From: an uncultured Bacteroidota bacterium
Lineage (GTDB): Bacteria > Bacteroidota > Bacteroidia > Flavobacteriales > Flavobacteriaceae
Assembly: GCA_902595555.1 (NCBI GenBank)
Contig: CACJQM010000001.1
Location: 62,001 to 126,000 of the forward strand
DNA: 64,000 bases
Direction of reading: 5' to 3'
Below are positions 62,653 through 64,000 of this stretch, piece by piece. Position 1 is the stretch's first letter, and every line of letters begins with the position of its first letter. The position numbers and the translations under genes are program-made. The notes beneath the pieces were generated by a model that had not been told where the DNA came from, did not search any database, and saw only the letters and a program-made list of their open reading frames with translations.

Positions 62653-64000
62653 TTTAATTTTTTTAAGGAGTTAGAAAAGACAACTGTCAGAAAGGCACCA
62701 ATAAAATTAAGCCAAAGGTAGCTTATATCTGTACTAAAAAAAATAATAAAAATTGTTATTTGAGAAAGGCATGCTGAGTAAAAAACAGAATTTGATTTAA
62801 CGTTTTTAAAGAAAAACGCTACAAGAAATATTCCTAGAATGGTTCCATAGAAAATTGAGCCAATAATATTTACTAATTGAATTAAATTTTCGAATAATGT
62901 TCCGAAGCTAGCAAATAATATTGCGATAAATCCCCAAATTATCGTGAATATTTTAGTAGCATTTAAGTAGTGCTTTTCAGATCTTTTTTTGAGATGATTT
63001 CTTTTGTATAAATCGATTGTAGTTGTTGCAGCCAGTGCATTGAGCTCTGAAGCAGTAGATGACATTGCAGCACATATAATTACAGCAATTAATAATCCAA
63101 TTAATCCTCTTGGTAAATAATTTAAAATGAAATGAAGAAAAACATAGTCTTTGTCATTTTCCTCAATAGTATCATTATTCTCAGACACAATTTGTTTTAT
63201 TGTATTTCTTAAATCTTTCTCATTTTTTTGAATAGAATTTAATTCTATTGGAAAATTTATTGGATTTGATAAAAATCTTTCCTGGATTTCATTTTTGTTC
63301 TTAGTTAGTTCATTATATTCTTTAATTAATTCATCATATTCAGAGGAATGATTTTTTTCCATATATGAAATAACTTGCGGATTATAATTTACAGGAGACT
63401 TATTAAACTCAAAAAAAACAAAAACCATTACACCTAGAAGAAGAATAAAAAATTGCATAGGTATTTTAAAAATCCCATTGAAAATTAAACCTAATCGAAT
63501 TTCTTTTACAGATTTCCCGGAAATATATCTTTGAACCTGACTTTGATCTGTTCCAAAATATGAAAGTGCTAAAAATAAACCTCCTGTAATACCACTCCAG
63601 AATGTATACCTGTTGTTAGGATCAATTGAAAAGTCTATTATTTTGAATTTTTCACTTGATCTAGAATAATCTAAAAATTTTGAAATTGTCAAATTCTCAG
63701 GATATTTTTCAAGTAGTATAAAGAAGACAAAAAATAAGCCAAAAAATATAACAAACATTTGTTGTTTTTGGGTAATATTAACAGCCTTAGTTCCTCCCGT
63801 AACTGTGTATATTATTACTAAAAATCCAACTAAAAAATTCAAAATTTTTATATCAATACCCAATACAGTCGACAAAATTATTGATGGGGCAAATATTGTT
63901 ATCCCTGCAGCGAGTCCTCTTTGTACTAAAAATAAAATTGCACCAAGTGTTCTAGTTTTTTTATCAAATCTATTTTCTAAAAACTCATATGCAGTATAAA
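62649..64000 (-). CDS. Sodium:solute symporter family protein (5' end outside window)
   Basis: The open frame continues past the first TTG (63875) to the window end, reading ...YTAYEFLENRFDKKTRTLG...QRGLAAGITIFAPSI, the usual early helices of an SSS-family symporter, so the true start is outside. About 450 residues are present, with ten or so helices including YTVTGGTKAVNITQKQQMF, YFGTDQSQVQRY and AMSSTASELNALAATTTID. An inserted hydrophilic loop (about 190 to 250 from the first Met) is rich in Glu, Lys and Asn. These transporters use sodium to import sugars, amino acids or similar solutes. Confidence 0.9.
   Translation of the reverse strand, partial: YTAYEFLENRFDKKTRTLGAILFLVQRGLAAGITIFAPSIILSTVLGIDIKILNFLVGFLVIIYTVTGGTKAVNITQKQQMFVIFFGLFFVFFILLEKYPENLTISKFLDYSRSSEKFKIIDFSIDPNNRYTFWSGITGGLFLALSYFGTDQSQVQRYISGKSVKEIRLGLIFNGIFKIPMQFFILLLGVMVFVFFEFNKSPVNYNPQVISYMEKNHSSEYDELIKEYNELTKNKNEIQERFLSNPINFPIELNSIQKNEKDLRNTIKQIVSENNDTIEENDKDYVFLHFILNYLPRGLIGLLIAVIICAAMSSTASELNALAATTTIDLYKRNHLKKRSEKHYLNATKIFTIIWGFIAILFASFGTLFENLIQLVNIIGSIFYGTILGIFLVAFFFKNVKSNSVFYSACLSQITIFIIFFSTDISYLWLNFIGAFLTVVFSNSLKKLN

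Noticed and set aside
1-64000. Search for CRISPR arrays, insertion sequences, prophage genes and toxin-antitoxin pairs
   Set aside because: No regularly spaced direct repeats, transposase or integrase motifs, or phage structural genes were seen. The only repeats found are the coding repeats in rplQ and rpmE and local hairpins.

Overview
The window is an AT-rich, very densely coded stretch of a bacterial chromosome, with about 62 protein genes, one tRNA and no gap above 300 bases. It most likely comes from a streamlined marine flavobacterium (Bacteroidota). The reasons are the order secY-infA-rpmJ-rpsM-rpsK-rpsD-rpoA-rplQ-carA-eno-gltA; families typical of that group (DUF4290, DUF4199, TIGR03643, DUF2911, START-like); starts without Shine-Dalgarno sequences; frequent TTG starts; and many copies of the Bacteroidota -7 promoter element TAnnTTTG just ahead of start codons. 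A proteorhodopsin and its retinal-forming partner Blh point to sunlit surface water. The exact genus cannot be read from the sequence.

Layout. 1-4263: end of the spc/alpha ribosomal operon, closed by a strong terminator. 4352-9857: carA, enolase, citrate synthase, argS. 9862-11756: shared terminator, green-type proteorhodopsin (minus) and divergent blh (plus). 11767-18449: ffh, folD, a VOC protein, queE, a NamZ-type muramidase, a LolC/E-like permease and a cystathionine-beta-synthase-like enzyme. 18450-25661: an M28 peptidase and a MarR-controlled fatty acid beta-oxidation operon with a palindromic operator. 25670-34394: purL, then an operon for an MsbA-like exporter, phosphohexomutase, glycosyltransferase and DUF4199 protein. 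34487-39586: rpmE (type B), a peptide-binding lipoprotein, mtaB, small conserved genes and rpmH. 39665-46833: carB, rmuC, DUF6580, purB, a carboxypeptidase-regulatory-domain protein and rdgB. 46885-51936: priA, rpsF-rpsR-rplI, hisS and tRNA-Met. 52040-57587: START-like protein, class IV aminotransferase, AlgH, fmt, an AAA ATPase, DUF493, DUF4290 and murA. 57580-61772: a five-gene photolyase/cryptochrome operon. 61807-64000: DUF2911 and a sodium:solute symporter running off the end.

Themes. Light appears twice: proton pumping by proteorhodopsin with retinal from Blh, and light-driven DNA repair by two photolyase-family proteins co-transcribed with an atypical SDR, an SRPBCC protein and a TIGR03643 protein. 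Several enzymes carry altered key residues: MurA has Asp at the fosfomycin-target Cys, the (6-4)-photolyase-like protein lacks three of four Fe-S ligands, the SDR lacks its Tyr, a small GNAT-like protein lacks the CoA loop, and CarB lacks its allosteric domain. Two ribosomal proteins 30 kb apart (L17, L31) carry the same acidic Ala/Pro repeat tail. Compaction shows in convergent genes sharing stop codons inside TTAA, a terminator inside an opposing gene, and near-leaderless promoters. I saw no phage, insertion sequence, CRISPR array or obvious horizontally acquired island, and I do not claim a wholly new system.
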